DNA of 60,942 bases from Streptomyces sp. NRRL S-87. Lineage in GTDB: Bacteria > Actinomycetota > Actinomycetes > Streptomycetales > Streptomycetaceae. The notes beneath the pieces are model-generated. The model saw nothing but the letters and a program-made list of their open reading frames with translations, was not told where the DNA came from and did no database searches. The stretch covers positions 1 through 60,942 of the forward strand of contig NZ_JOGB01000065.1 of NCBI RefSeq assembly GCF_000719335.1, written 5' to 3'. Positions 49,506 to 57,465 of this stretch are shown here, one piece after another (positions within the stretch are counted from its first letter, which is position 1; each line of letters opens with the position of its first letter). The position numbers and the translations under genes are program-made.

Positions 49506-50714
49506 ATGGAACTGCCCCGGATCATCAGCGTCGACGACCACGTGATCGAGCCCGCCCACCTCTTCGAGAGCTGGCTGCCCGCCCGGTACCGGGACCGCGG
49601 CCCCCGGGCCGTCACGGCGGGCATCGGGGAGCTGGCGTACGTCGGCGGCAAGTACCGGATCACCATGGACCCGGACGGCCCCCCGGCCGACTGGTGGATC
49701 TACGAGGACCTCAGGTTCCCTTACAAGCGCAACATCGCCGCCGTCGGCTTCGACCGCGACGAGATGACGCTGGAGGGCATCACCCGTGCCGAGATGCGGC
49801 GCGGCTGCTGGGACCCCGCGGAGCGGCTGAAGGACATGGACCTCAACCACGTCGAGGCCTCCCTGTGCTTCCCGACCTTCCCGCGCTTCTGCGGCCAGAC
49901 CTTCGCCGAGGCGCACGACAAGGAGGTGGCCCTGGCCTGCGTGCGCGCGTACAACGACTGGATGGTCGAGGAGTGGTGCGGCGACAGCGGCGGCCGGCTG
50001 ATCCCGCTGTGCATCATCCCGCTGTGGGACATCGACCTGGCCGTGGCCGAGATCCGGCGCAACGCGGCCCGCGGCGTCAAGGCGGTGACGTTCTCCGAGA
50101 TCCCGACCCATCTGGGGCTGCCCTCGATCCACTCCGGCTACTGGGACCCCTTCTTCGCCGTCTGCCAGGAGACCGGCACGGTCGTCAACATGCACATCGG
50201 GTCGTCCTCGCAGATGCCGGCGGCCTCGCCCGACGCCCCGCCGGCCGTGCAGGCCTCGCTGAGCTTCAACAACGCGATGGCCTCGATGATGGACTTCCTC
50301 TTCAGCGGGGTGCTGGTCAGGTTCCCGCGGCTCAAGCTCGCCTACAGCGAGGGCCAGATGGGCTGGATCCCGTACGCGCTCGAGCGCGCGGACGACGTGT
50401 GGGAGGAGCACCGGGCCTGGGGCGGGGTGCGCGACCTGATCCCGGAGCCGCCGTCCACGTACTACTACCGGCAGATCTTCTGCTGCTTCTTCCGCGACAA
50501 GCACGGGGTCGCCTCCCTGGACGTCGTCGGGCGGGACAACGCCACCTTCGAGACCGACTACCCGCACGTGGACTCGACCTTCCCGCACACCAAGGAGGTC
50601 GCCCTCGACCACGTCAAGGGCCTCGACGAGGAGACGGTCTACAAGCTGATGCGCGGCAACGCCATCCGCATGCTGGAGCTCGACCTGGACCGCGACCGCC
50701 GCAAGGTGGGCTAG
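49506..50714 (+). CDS. amidohydrolase (ACMSD-like metal-dependent hydrolase), 402 aa
   Basis: TIM-barrel amidohydrolase-2 family protein. The N-terminus ISVDDHVIEPAHLFESWLPA carries the D-x-H metal motif in a divergent form, TVVNMHIGSSSQMP gives a metal His, and NATFETDYPHVDSTFPH the C-terminal Asp/His. Members of this group hydrolyse or decarboxylate ring-opened acids and are common beside acyl-CoA dehydrogenase pairs in actinobacteria. Length is normal. The stop overlaps the GTG of the next gene (TAGTG). Controlled by operator site 2. Substrate unknown. Confidence 0.9.
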   Translation: MELPRIISVDDHVIEPAHLFESWLPARYRDRGPRAVTAGIGELAYVGGKYRITMDPDGPPADWWIYEDLRFPYKRNIAAVGFDRDEMTLEGITRAEMRRGCWDPAERLKDMDLNHVEASLCFPTFPRFCGQTFAEAHDKEVALACVRAYNDWMVEEWCGDSGGRLIPLCIIPLWDIDLAVAEIRRNAARGVKAVTFSEIPTHLGLPSIHSGYWDPFFAVCQETGTVVNMHIGSSSQMPAASPDAPPAVQASLSFNNAMASMMDFLFSGVLVRFPRLKLAYSEGQMGWIPYALERADDVWEEHRAWGGVRDLIPEPPSTYYYRQIFCCFFRDKHGVASLDVVGRDNATFETDYPHVDSTFPHTKEVALDHVKGLDEETVYKLMRGNAIRMLELDLDRDRRKVG

Positions 50715-51868
50715 TGGACCTCACCTACACCGAGGAGGAGCGGGAGTTCCGGGCCCGGCTGCGCGAGTGGCTCGCCAAGTCCCTGCCCGAGCTGCCGCCC
50801 CGGCCCTCCCCGGACGACTGGCCGGGCCGGCGCGCGTACGACCTCGGCTGGCAGCGGCGGCTGTACGACGCCGGGTACGCCGGACTGCACTGGCCCGCCG
50901 ACGCCGGCGGGCGCGGTGCCACCCCCACCCAGCACCTGATCTTCCTGGAGGAGACCGAGCGCGCCGGCGCCCCGTACGTCGGTGCGAACTTCGTTGGCCT
51001 GCTCCACGCCGGGCCCACCATCGCCGCCGAGGGCACCGCGGAGCAGCGGGCCCGCTGGCTGCCGCCGGTGCTGCGCGGGGAGGAGGTGTGGTGCCAGGGC
51101 TTCAGCGAGCCCGGGGCCGGCTCCGACCTGGCCGCGCTGCGCACGCGCGCCGTGCGGGACGGGGACGACTACGTCGTGACCGGCTCCAAGATCTGGACCT
51201 CGCACGCCGAGGTGGCCGACTGGTGCGAACTGCTGGTGCGCACCGACCCGGACGCGCCCAAGCACAGGGGCATCAGCTGGCTGGCCATGCCCATGGACGT
51301 GCCCGGCGTCACGGTGCGGCCGCTGCGGACGCTCGCCGGGTCGGCCGAGTTCGCCGAGATGTTCCTCGACGAGGTGCGGGTGCCGGTCTCCCACCGGGTC
51401 GGGGCCGAGAACGACGGCTGGCGCGTCACCATGGTCACCCTCTCCTTCGAGCGGGGCACCGCCTTCGTGGGCGAGGTGGTGGCCTGCCGCCGGACGCTGG
51501 ACGAACTGGCCCGGCGGGCCCGGGAGAACGGCAGCTGGGACGATCCGGTGCTGCGCCGCCGACTGGGTCGGCTGGCGGCCGAGTTCGCCGCGCTGTGGCG
51601 GCTCACGCAGTGGAACGTCAGCGAGGCCGAGGCCTCGGGCGGGGTACCGGGCACCGGCGGCTCGGTGTTCAAGCTGCGCTACTCGCACGCCCGCCAGGAG
51701 CTGTACGACGCGGCCGCCGACGTGCTGGGCGCGGACGGGCTGGTGCTGGACGAGGAGTGGGTCCTGGACCGGCTGTCGTCCCTGTCGTACACGATCGCCG
51801 CCGGCACCTCGCAGATCCAGCGCAACATCGTCGCCGAGCGGATCCTCGGCCTCCCGAAGGGACGGTGA
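50714..51868 (+). CDS. acyl-CoA dehydrogenase (large FadE-type subunit), 384 aa
   Basis: Flavoprotein with the full acyl-CoA dehydrogenase layout. The N-terminal domain is LTYTEEEREFRARLREWLAK. The FAD/substrate loop is WCQGFSEPGAGSDLAALRTR, followed by YVVTGSKIWTSHAEVADWCE, and the C-terminal FAD segment is YTIAAGTSQIQRNIVAERIL. With the smaller dehydrogenase gene that overlaps its stop (GTGA) it probably forms a heterotetramer, as in the FadE pairs of steroid and side-chain degradation. The GTG start overlaps the amidohydrolase stop. Confidence 0.94.
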   Translation: MDLTYTEEEREFRARLREWLAKSLPELPPRPSPDDWPGRRAYDLGWQRRLYDAGYAGLHWPADAGGRGATPTQHLIFLEETERAGAPYVGANFVGLLHAGPTIAAEGTAEQRARWLPPVLRGEEVWCQGFSEPGAGSDLAALRTRAVRDGDDYVVTGSKIWTSHAEVADWCELLVRTDPDAPKHRGISWLAMPMDVPGVTVRPLRTLAGSAEFAEMFLDEVRVPVSHRVGAENDGWRVTMVTLSFERGTAFVGEVVACRRTLDELARRARENGSWDDPVLRRRLGRLAAEFAALWRLTQWNVSEAEASGGVPGTGGSVFKLRYSHARQELYDAAADVLGADGLVLDEEWVLDRLSSLSYTIAAGTSQIQRNIVAERILGLPKGR

Positions 51869-52821
51869 GCCCGGTGCACTTCCAGCTGTCGGAGGACCAG
51901 CTCGCGCTGCGCGCGGGGATGCGGGAGCTGCTCGCGGCCCGCTTCGGCCCGGACGCGCTGCGGGCGGCCCTCGACCGGGGTGCCGGGTTCCCGCGGGGGC
52001 CGTGGCGGGACCTCGGGGAGGCCGGGTTCTTCGCGCTGCGCGTGCCGGAGGCCGCGGGCGGGCTCGGGCTGGGGCTGCCGGAGGCGGTGCTGGTCTTCGA
52101 GGAGGCGGGCCGCGCACTGCTGCCGGGCCCGCTCGTGGCCACCGAACTGGCGGCGGCGGGCGCGCTGGTGCCGGGGGCGGCCACGGGGGAGGCGGTCGTG
52201 ACGGCCGTGGACATCGGGGCCGTCGGGGGAGGGTACGCCGCCCATCTCGCGGACTCCGACGCGGTGCTGGGGGAGCCGGGGCCCGTGCGCGGCGAGCCGG
52301 TGGCCGCGGTGGACCCGCTGACCCCGCTGCACCGGGTGCGGGGCGCGGTGGTGCCCGGGCGGTGGCGGGCGCAGGGCGCGCTGCTCACGGCCGCCCTCCA
52401 GCTCGGCAGCGCGGCGCGCAGCTGCGAGCTGGCGGTGCGGTACGCGGGCGAGCGGGAGCAGTTCGGGCAGCCCGTCGGCGGCTTCCAGGCGGTCAAGCAC
52501 CTGTGTGCGGACATGCTGGTACGGGCCGAGCTGGCCCGTGCCGCGGTGTACGCGGCCGCGGTGACGGGCACGGTGGGGGAGGCGGCCGGGGCGAAGCTGC
52601 TGGCGGACGAGGCCGCCGTACGCAACGCGCGGGACTGCCTCCAGGTGCACGGGGGGATGGGGTTCACCTGGGAGGCCGACGTCCACCTGCACCTGAAGCG
52701 GGCCTGGTTGCGGGCCCGGCAGTGGTGGACGGCGGGGGAGGCGGAGGAGTTGCTGGCGGCGGAACTCGCGGCCGGTTCGCCGGAATCGGCGTCGTCGGCA
52801 CCCTCGGTGCCACGGGTGTAA
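51865..52821 (+). CDS. acyl-CoA dehydrogenase (small FadE-type subunit), 318 aa
   Basis: Shorter acyl-CoA dehydrogenase-like protein. FQLSEDQLALRAGMRELLAA opens the helical domain, the middle beta domain is reduced, and the C-terminal part ends CLQVHGGMGFTWEADVHLHL, with the QFGQPVGGFQAVKHLCADML helix. Such proteins normally lack one set of FAD contacts and pair with a large subunit, here the preceding gene. The GTG at 51865 overlaps the upstream stop; a GTG at 51874 (VHFQLSEDQ) is an alternative. Last gene before the inserted block. Confidence 0.9.
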   Translation: MSPVHFQLSEDQLALRAGMRELLAARFGPDALRAALDRGAGFPRGPWRDLGEAGFFALRVPEAAGGLGLGLPEAVLVFEEAGRALLPGPLVATELAAAGALVPGAATGEAVVTAVDIGAVGGGYAAHLADSDAVLGEPGPVRGEPVAAVDPLTPLHRVRGAVVPGRWRAQGALLTAALQLGSAARSCELAVRYAGEREQFGQPVGGFQAVKHLCADMLVRAELARAAVYAAAVTGTVGEAAGAKLLADEAAVRNARDCLQVHGGMGFTWEADVHLHLKRAWLRARQWWTAGEAEELLAAELAAGSPESASSAPSVPRV

Positions 52822-53122
52822 CGGGTGGGACGGGGCGGGACGCATGTCCGATTACGGAGAGTTGATATCGGTTTGTGTCCTTCGCTCCCCTCGTTACGGC
52901 CCGGAGTCACAGGGTCGCTCCGGTACGCTCCCACGAATGCGACAGGTTGAGCGGCGCGCGCGTCGCACAGTATGCACTACGCCTACTCCTTCGCGCTGGA
53001 ATATGCCCGAAGCGCTTGTTGTGGTGACTGTATGTCAACCATGCTGCTCCGCAGGGGGGTCACGGTCGGTGATCCCGTTCGGTCGCGAGGCGAAGTGTCC
53101 GCCGGTTCGGATGGTGTGAGCG
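52822..53122. other. 301-bp gap before the RsbW-like gene
   Basis: Less GC-rich than its surroundings, with A/T patches (GAGTTGATATCGG near 52858, CAGTATGCACTACG near 52967, GACTGTATGTCAACC near 53028) that look like promoter DNA. Two short frames (52844-53119 and from 52972) have no sensible composition and run out of phase with the next gene. Nothing else recognised. Confidence 0.45.
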
Positions 53123-53551
53123 GTGCAGGTGCTTCAGGTTCAGCTGGAAGTCGGTGCGGATCCCGCCGAAGTGGGCCGCGCGCGCAGATGGGCACGGTCC
53201 CGGCTGGTCGGGTGCGGCATAGGGGTCGACGAGCCGCTCGCCGAGACGCTGATCCTGCTGATCTCCGAACTCGTCACCAACGCCGTGGTGCACACCGGCT
53301 GCCCGGCCGTGCTGCGGATGCTCTTCGGCGGCCCGGGCGTCCGGCTGGAGGTCGCGGACAGCAGCGCCCAGCCACCCGCCCCCCGGCACGCCGAGGGCGA
53401 TGACACCAACGGGCGCGGGCTGGAGCTGGTCGACGGCCTCGCGGACCGCTGGGGCTGGGCCCCCGAGGGCGCCGGCAAGCGCATCTGGTGCGAGGTCGAC
53501 CGGAGCGAGAAGACCTCGGAAGCGGTGGACGTCCCTCTTACGAGGTGTTGA
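53123..53551 (+). CDS. RsbW-like ATP-binding (HATPase_c) protein, 142 aa
   Basis: Small GHKL ATPase of the Streptomyces anti-sigma/regulatory kinase group. The N box is ETLILLISELVTNAVVHTG and the G1 box is VRLEVADSS. The G2-like DTNGRGLELVDGLADRWGW and a final GAGKRIWCEVD complete the fold. Such proteins bind sigma factors or phosphorylate anti-anti-sigma partners, or serve as stand-alone developmental regulators. No sigma or antagonist gene is adjacent. GTG start at 53123. Confidence 0.9.
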   Translation: MQVLQVQLEVGADPAEVGRARRWARSRLVGCGIGVDEPLAETLILLISELVTNAVVHTGCPAVLRMLFGGPGVRLEVADSSAQPPAPRHAEGDDTNGRGLELVDGLADRWGWAPEGAGKRIWCEVDRSEKTSEAVDVPLTRC

Positions 53552-53746
53552 CGGGCCGTCAAGTCTTGATCACCCTTGATACGTGCGATTCGTCGCGAGG
53601 GGACGCCGAGGGACATGCCCTTGGCGAGTGCGGGTCGTGGGGTGGCGGCCCGCCGTGCCGCGCTCGGGGCGAGCACGACCGCTCGCCGCCACCCGCAGTT
53701 CCGCGCGCCCGCGACGCGGGCGTGGTCCGGACCGGTCGGACGGGGC

Positions 53747-53953
53747 TCAGCCCGGGAGCTCGGTGCGCTCCCACCATTCGTAGACGGGGAGCTCGCCCTC
53801 GGGCGTGGACCGGGTGCGGTCGGTGCGGCGGAAGTGCTCGTAGCCGCCGAGGTGGGCGAGCTTGAGGTCGGCGCCGGCTTCGGGGGCGGGGACGATGCGG
53901 TCCGCGAGGTCGGCGGGGCCGCCCTCCAGGAGGGCCTTCGATGAGTCGCTCAT
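53747..53953 (-). CDS. DUF5988-type small protein, 68 aa
   Basis: Short acidic protein SDSSKALLEGGPADLADRIV ... GYEHFRRTDR ... EGELPVYEWWERTELPG. The LLEGGPADLxxRIV start and PVYEWWxRTE end are the pattern I recall for DUF5988 proteins, which are common in Streptomyces and of unknown function. Its ATG overlaps the stop of the membrane protein upstream (ATGA), so the two are translated together. Confidence 0.8.
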   Translation of the reverse strand: MSDSSKALLEGGPADLADRIVPAPEAGADLKLAHLGGYEHFRRTDRTRSTPEGELPVYEWWERTELPG

Positions 53954-54453
53954 GGAGCGGAGCCTAGGGATCCGGGGTCCGGATCCTGCGGCGGTGCGGC
54001 CGTGTCGCCGCCGGTTTGGGTGATGCGGGCGCGGCCGCGGGCGGTGGCCCGCTGGGTGACCGGCGCCGCGGGACGCCGGCGGCTCGGTCCCCCGGGGCGC
54101 CGGCCGTCCGGGTGGGCGTCGTCCGCGTGGGCGTCGTCCGCGTGGGCGTCGCCCGGACGGGGGCCGCGCCGGTGGGCGGCCTGGTCGATCACCGCCCGGC
54201 CGCTCGCGCGGGCTTCCTGGACGACGCCCCGGGGAGGCGCGGCGGGGGTGCCGGCGGCGCGGGAGGTCCACCAGGTGAGGGCGTAGAGGACGGCGGCCGC
54301 GACGACGGCCCCCGCGGCGGTGGCCACCGCCCAGCGGTCCCCGTCGTCGGTCGGCAGGGCGCCCCAGGAGGCGGCCCGTACGAGCCACACCACCAGCGCG
54401 AACGCGACCACGGACGCCGAACCCGCGAGCGTCCAGCGCACCGGACCCGACAT
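53950..54453 (-). CDS. two-span membrane protein with ARGRA motifs, 167 aa
   Basis: Two transmembrane helices (about 8-26 and 42-62), then a long cytoplasmic tail rich in Arg/Pro/Asp. The tail has two copies of a short motif: EARASGRAVIDQ (80-91) and RATARGRARITQ (135-146). Between them is a low-complexity DAHADDAHADDAHPD segment made by a 15-bp repeat. The same motif occurs once in the divergent His-rich protein. A good GGTGAGCG site precedes the ATG. Stop overlaps the DUF5988-type gene. No known domain; a signalling or assembly adaptor is a guess. Confidence 0.75.
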   Translation of the reverse strand: MSGPVRWTLAGSASVVAFALVVWLVRAASWGALPTDDGDRWAVATAAGAVVAAAVLYALTWWTSRAAGTPAAPPRGVVQEARASGRAVIDQAAHRRGPRPGDAHADDAHADDAHPDGRRPGGPSRRRPAAPVTQRATARGRARITQTGGDTAAPPQDPDPGSLGSAP

Positions 54454-54563
54454 CGCTCACCTGCCTGGTTAGAGGGCTGGTCGGAGACCCAACATCGCAC
54501 ACGTGCACGGATGTTGTGCGGGATTGGCTGCATCCGGTGAGGCGGCGGGGGCAGACTGGCCGC

Positions 54564-55625
54564 ATGAGCGAGCGCGTGCCCGAGTCGGGTCCGGAAGACG
54601 CCGGTGCGGCGCACGACGAGGTCCGGCTCGTCGCGCGGGCGCGCGGGCGGGCGCAGGTCCACCAGGTCGTCGGCGGCTCGCAGCACGTCGAGCACCACCA
54701 CGTCGAGCACCACCACGTCGAGCACCACCACCACTACGGGGGCGGGGGCGCGGTCCCGCCCGGGCTGCCCGAGCTGCGGCTGTGGATCGATCGGCTGGCC
54801 GTCGACTACCGCGCGCTCGTCGAGGCCGGGGAGGTGCCCGGCGGCCGGCGCGAGATCGCGGGCCGGCGGCGGGAGCTGGACGCCCTCGCGGACCAGTTGG
54901 CCGGTACGGCGGGCCGGCGGGACGGCGTGGACCAGCTGCGCCGCCTGATCGCGGCCGGCGCCGCCCGGTACCTGGCGGAGGCCGGGCCCGGGCCGTCCGC
55001 CGACCCTCTGCCCGAGGCGCTCGTGGTCGACCTCGCGGTGTTCGCGCTGTGGCCCGTGGTGCAGGCGCCGCGGCTGCCCGCCGAGTGGCGCAGCGAGCTC
55101 GGCGCGCTCACCTCGCCCCGGCTCGCCGCGCTGGTGGACCGGGCCCGCGAGACCCGCGCGGCGCCGGACGCGCTCGTCCGGGCGCTGGCGGGCGGGCAGG
55201 TCGCGCCCGGGGTGCTGGCCCTGCTGGACGACCTGGCGGATCCGCGGGGCGCCGGCGCCTGCCTCACGGCCCTGGCCCTGGCGGCGGGGATGCCGTCCCC
55301 GCCGCAGCGGGCCGGCGCCGGGGCGGTGCTGGGCTGGCTGCTCGGGGCGGGCGCGCTGACCGCGCTGGCCGCGGAGCACGGCCCCGGCCTGGCCGAGCGG
55401 GTCTGGCGGTGGATCGCGGACGAGGTGCGCGGCGGGGGCGACGGCGGGCGCGGGGGCGGCGTGGGCGGCGTGGGCGGTGACGGTCTGGAGTTCCCCTTCC
55501 GTTCTCCGTCCCACGCGCGCGACGGCTCCGATGCCGCCTCGGCCTTCGACTCCGGTCCCGGCTCGGCCTTCGGCTCCGGCGCCGGCTCCGGCGCCGGCTC
55601 GGGCGCCGACTCCGGCAACGGCTGA
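54564..55625 (+). CDS. His-rich protein with ARGRA motif and helical domain, 353 aa
   Basis: N-terminus: disordered, then VARARGRAQVHQVVGGSQ (23-40) followed by three copies of HVEHH with extra His up to residue 57 and a Gly linker. The motif-then-linker layout resembles the N-terminal adaptor segments seen on actinobacterial conflict or signalling NTPases, but no NTPase is present. Residues about 65-290 are an alpha-helical domain (LRLWIDRLAVDYRALVEAGE, LVVDLAVFALWPVVQA, VLALLDDLADPRGAGACLTA) that I do not recognise. The tail is Gly/Ser-rich. The His cluster could bind Ni/Zn. The ATG at 54564 is preferred to one at 54516. Confidence 0.75.
   Translation: MSERVPESGPEDAGAAHDEVRLVARARGRAQVHQVVGGSQHVEHHHVEHHHVEHHHHYGGGGAVPPGLPELRLWIDRLAVDYRALVEAGEVPGGRREIAGRRRELDALADQLAGTAGRRDGVDQLRRLIAAGAARYLAEAGPGPSADPLPEALVVDLAVFALWPVVQAPRLPAEWRSELGALTSPRLAALVDRARETRAAPDALVRALAGGQVAPGVLALLDDLADPRGAGACLTALALAAGMPSPPQRAGAGAVLGWLLGAGALTALAAEHGPGLAERVWRWIADEVRGGGDGGRGGGVGGVGGDGLEFPFRSPSHARDGSDAASAFDSGPGSAFGSGAGSGAGSGADSGNG
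54684..54728 (+). repeat. three 15-bp units encoding HVEHH
   Basis: CACGTCGAGCACCAC is repeated three times without a mismatch, followed by extra CAC codons. It gives the His-rich spacer right after the ARGRA motif. Confidence 0.85.
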
Positions 55626-55734
55626 CCGGGGTGTTCGGTCGATCTCGGCCGCCCCGGCGGCCGGTGCCTGTGACTGCAGGTTCGGTCTCGGTTCTGCGTC
55701 GGCCGTGCGTCGGCCCTGAGCGGGGGGAGCCCCG

Positions 55735-56403
55735 GTGTTCGAGTACCTCAGGCAGTGGTTGTCCGCCGGCGTGCTGGTCAGCGCCGGCTGGCTCGCCGGC
55801 GCGGTGCTGCTCTTCCTGATCGCTCAGGGGCACGTCGTGGTGATCGGCATGCTGGCCCGCACGTACCTGTACCTGTACGTGCTTCCGGAAGGGGCGGTGT
55901 TCCGCAGCTGGAACGGCTGTCTGGCCGCGAGGGCGTACGACCCGGAGACGGACGAGGACAAGACCTACGAGCTGATCAGGGTCGGCCGCCTCTCCTTCCT
56001 GCGCTGGAGATCGGGCAGGGCCCGCTCCGCGGCCTCCGTCCGGCGCCGGTTCGCGCTGGAGGCGGCCTGGCGGGCGGGCATCCTGCTGTTCGTCACGGTC
56101 CCGGTGTTCGGGGTCGTGGCCTGGCTGACGTACGCCGTGGATCCGCTGTGGGCCTACGTGCTGGTGTTCTTGGTGGCGCACCAGGTGCTGACGGGGTTCG
56201 TTCCGGGCGGGGGGTTCTACCTCAGACCCTGGCTTGTGCACCTGTTCGTCGTGTACGTGTTCCTGGACGGGGCCGACCTGTGGCACCCGTCCCTGGCGGT
56301 CGCCGCGCCCGTGTACTGCGGGTTCGTGCTCCTGGGGATGGCACGGACGGGGCGCGACGTCCGGGCCCGGCTGCGCGGGGCGGCGGAGCGGCAGGCCGGG
56401 TGA
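55735..56403 (+). CDS. polytopic membrane protein, 222 aa
   Basis: Unrecognised membrane protein. There is an N-terminal helix pair (WLSAGVLVSAGWLAGAVLLF and HVVVIGMLARTYLYLYV) and a cytoplasmic loop with YDPETDEDKTYELIRVG and several Arg. Four more spans follow (LLFVTVPVFGVVAWLTYAVD, AYVLVFLVAHQVLTGFV, LVHLFVVYVFLD, AAPVYCGFVLLGMA) and a basic C-terminus. GGGGGAG lies 6 bp before the GTG. It follows the His-rich gene by 109 bp and may belong to the same block. Function unknown. Confidence 0.75.
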   Translation: MFEYLRQWLSAGVLVSAGWLAGAVLLFLIAQGHVVVIGMLARTYLYLYVLPEGAVFRSWNGCLAARAYDPETDEDKTYELIRVGRLSFLRWRSGRARSAASVRRRFALEAAWRAGILLFVTVPVFGVVAWLTYAVDPLWAYVLVFLVAHQVLTGFVPGGGFYLRPWLVHLFVVYVFLDGADLWHPSLAVAAPVYCGFVLLGMARTGRDVRARLRGAAERQAG

Positions 56404-56452
56404 ACGACCCCGCGGATCGACACCGTCGACGCCATCGACGCCATCGACACCC

Positions 56453-57379
56453 CTAGAGCACGGCCACCGGCGCCACCGGTGTCCCCGTGCCGCCGACGAA
56501 CGGCTCCGGCATCGCGCTCAGCAGGAACGCGTACCGGCCCTCTTCCGCACAGGCTGTGGACAACGCCTCGAGGTTCCAGTTCTGGCCCTGGTGCATGCCC
56601 ATCTCCACCAGGTCCAGCGCGTGCACGCCCAGCCACAGGTCGTCGATCTCCGGCGGGAAGATCTCGAAGGCCAGGGTGTCGTTGGCGACCGCGGCGACGT
56701 CCCGCGCGTGGAACCACTCCGGCGTGCGGATCGACAGCCCCGGTGAGGGGAACCCGTACCCGTGCCTGTCGCCCGCCAGGTAGACCTGGATCTGGCCGGT
56801 GCGGACCAGGACGACGTCCCCGGCCCGGACGGTGACGCGGCCGAACTCCTCCGCCTCGGCGAGGTCCTCGGGGGTCACGGCGTGGCCGCCGGGCAGCCGG
56901 TCCAGGCCCTTGGCGGCCGCCACGTCCAGCAGGACGCCACGGGACAGGATCGGCGTGGCCTTGTCGATGCCGCTGAACTGCGCGCGGGTGTGCGGGGTGA
57001 TGGTGGAGGCCGGGCGGCCGTTGTAGATCCGCCCGGAGTGGGAGACGTGCGTGAGCGCGTCCCAGTGGGTGGCGGCCTGGAGCCCCATGGTCACGGCGTC
57101 GTCGGAGCAGGCCACCGTGCCGGGGCCGAAGAGCTCCTGGTTGATCTGCACCATCGTGTGCAGCGGGTTGATCCGGCCGGGGATCAGGCCGGCCTGGACG
57201 CCGTCCTCCTTCAGCGGCAGGGCGAGCGGGACCCGGCGGCCGCCGGTGACCGTGGCGGCGGCGGCCCGCACCACGTCGGCGGTGATGTGGTTGAGGGTGC
57301 CGACCTCGTCGTCGGCGCCCCAGCGGCCCCAGTTGTTCACGCGCTTGGCGATCTCGTGGAACTCGTCGGGCAGGGCCAT
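56453..57379 (-). CDS. cyclase family protein (kynurenine formamidase-like), 308 aa
   Basis: Metal-dependent hydrolase of the cyclase/KynB superfamily. The metal motif HxGTHxD appears as ATHWDALTHVSHSGRIYNG, and the later catalytic His/Glu are in LGVHALDLVEMGMHQGQNWN. WGRWGADDEVGTLNHITADV is the family's typical start. These enzymes hydrolyse amides or lactones of ring-cleavage products. Divergent from the SDR gene, with operator site 3 between. Start ATG at 57379. Confidence 0.92.
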   Translation of the reverse strand: MALPDEFHEIAKRVNNWGRWGADDEVGTLNHITADVVRAAAATVTGGRRVPLALPLKEDGVQAGLIPGRINPLHTMVQINQELFGPGTVACSDDAVTMGLQAATHWDALTHVSHSGRIYNGRPASTITPHTRAQFSGIDKATPILSRGVLLDVAAAKGLDRLPGGHAVTPEDLAEAEEFGRVTVRAGDVVLVRTGQIQVYLAGDRHGYGFPSPGLSIRTPEWFHARDVAAVANDTLAFEIFPPEIDDLWLGVHALDLVEMGMHQGQNWNLEALSTACAEEGRYAFLLSAMPEPFVGGTGTPVAPVAVL

Positions 57380-57427
57380 GGGCGTTCCCTCCTGGGGCTT
57401 GTGCGGGCGTGTCCGCGTACCCAAGAA

Positions 57428-57444
57428 TCTAACGGTCCGTCAGA
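57428..57444. promoter_or_regulatory. shared 17-bp operator, site 3
   Basis: TCTAACGGTCCGTCAGA lies in the 86-bp gap between the divergent cyclase and SDR genes, 22 bp before the SDR start. It agrees with site 2 at 14 of 17 bases. Confidence 0.7.
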
Positions 57445-57465
57445 AATCCCGGAAAGGGGCGGGAC

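Noticed and set aside
52972..53403. Frame starting MHYAYSFALEYARSACCGDC before the RsbW-like gene
   Set aside because: It continues out of phase through the ATPase gene. The first 25 residues look protein-like but no stop or domain supports a separate gene.
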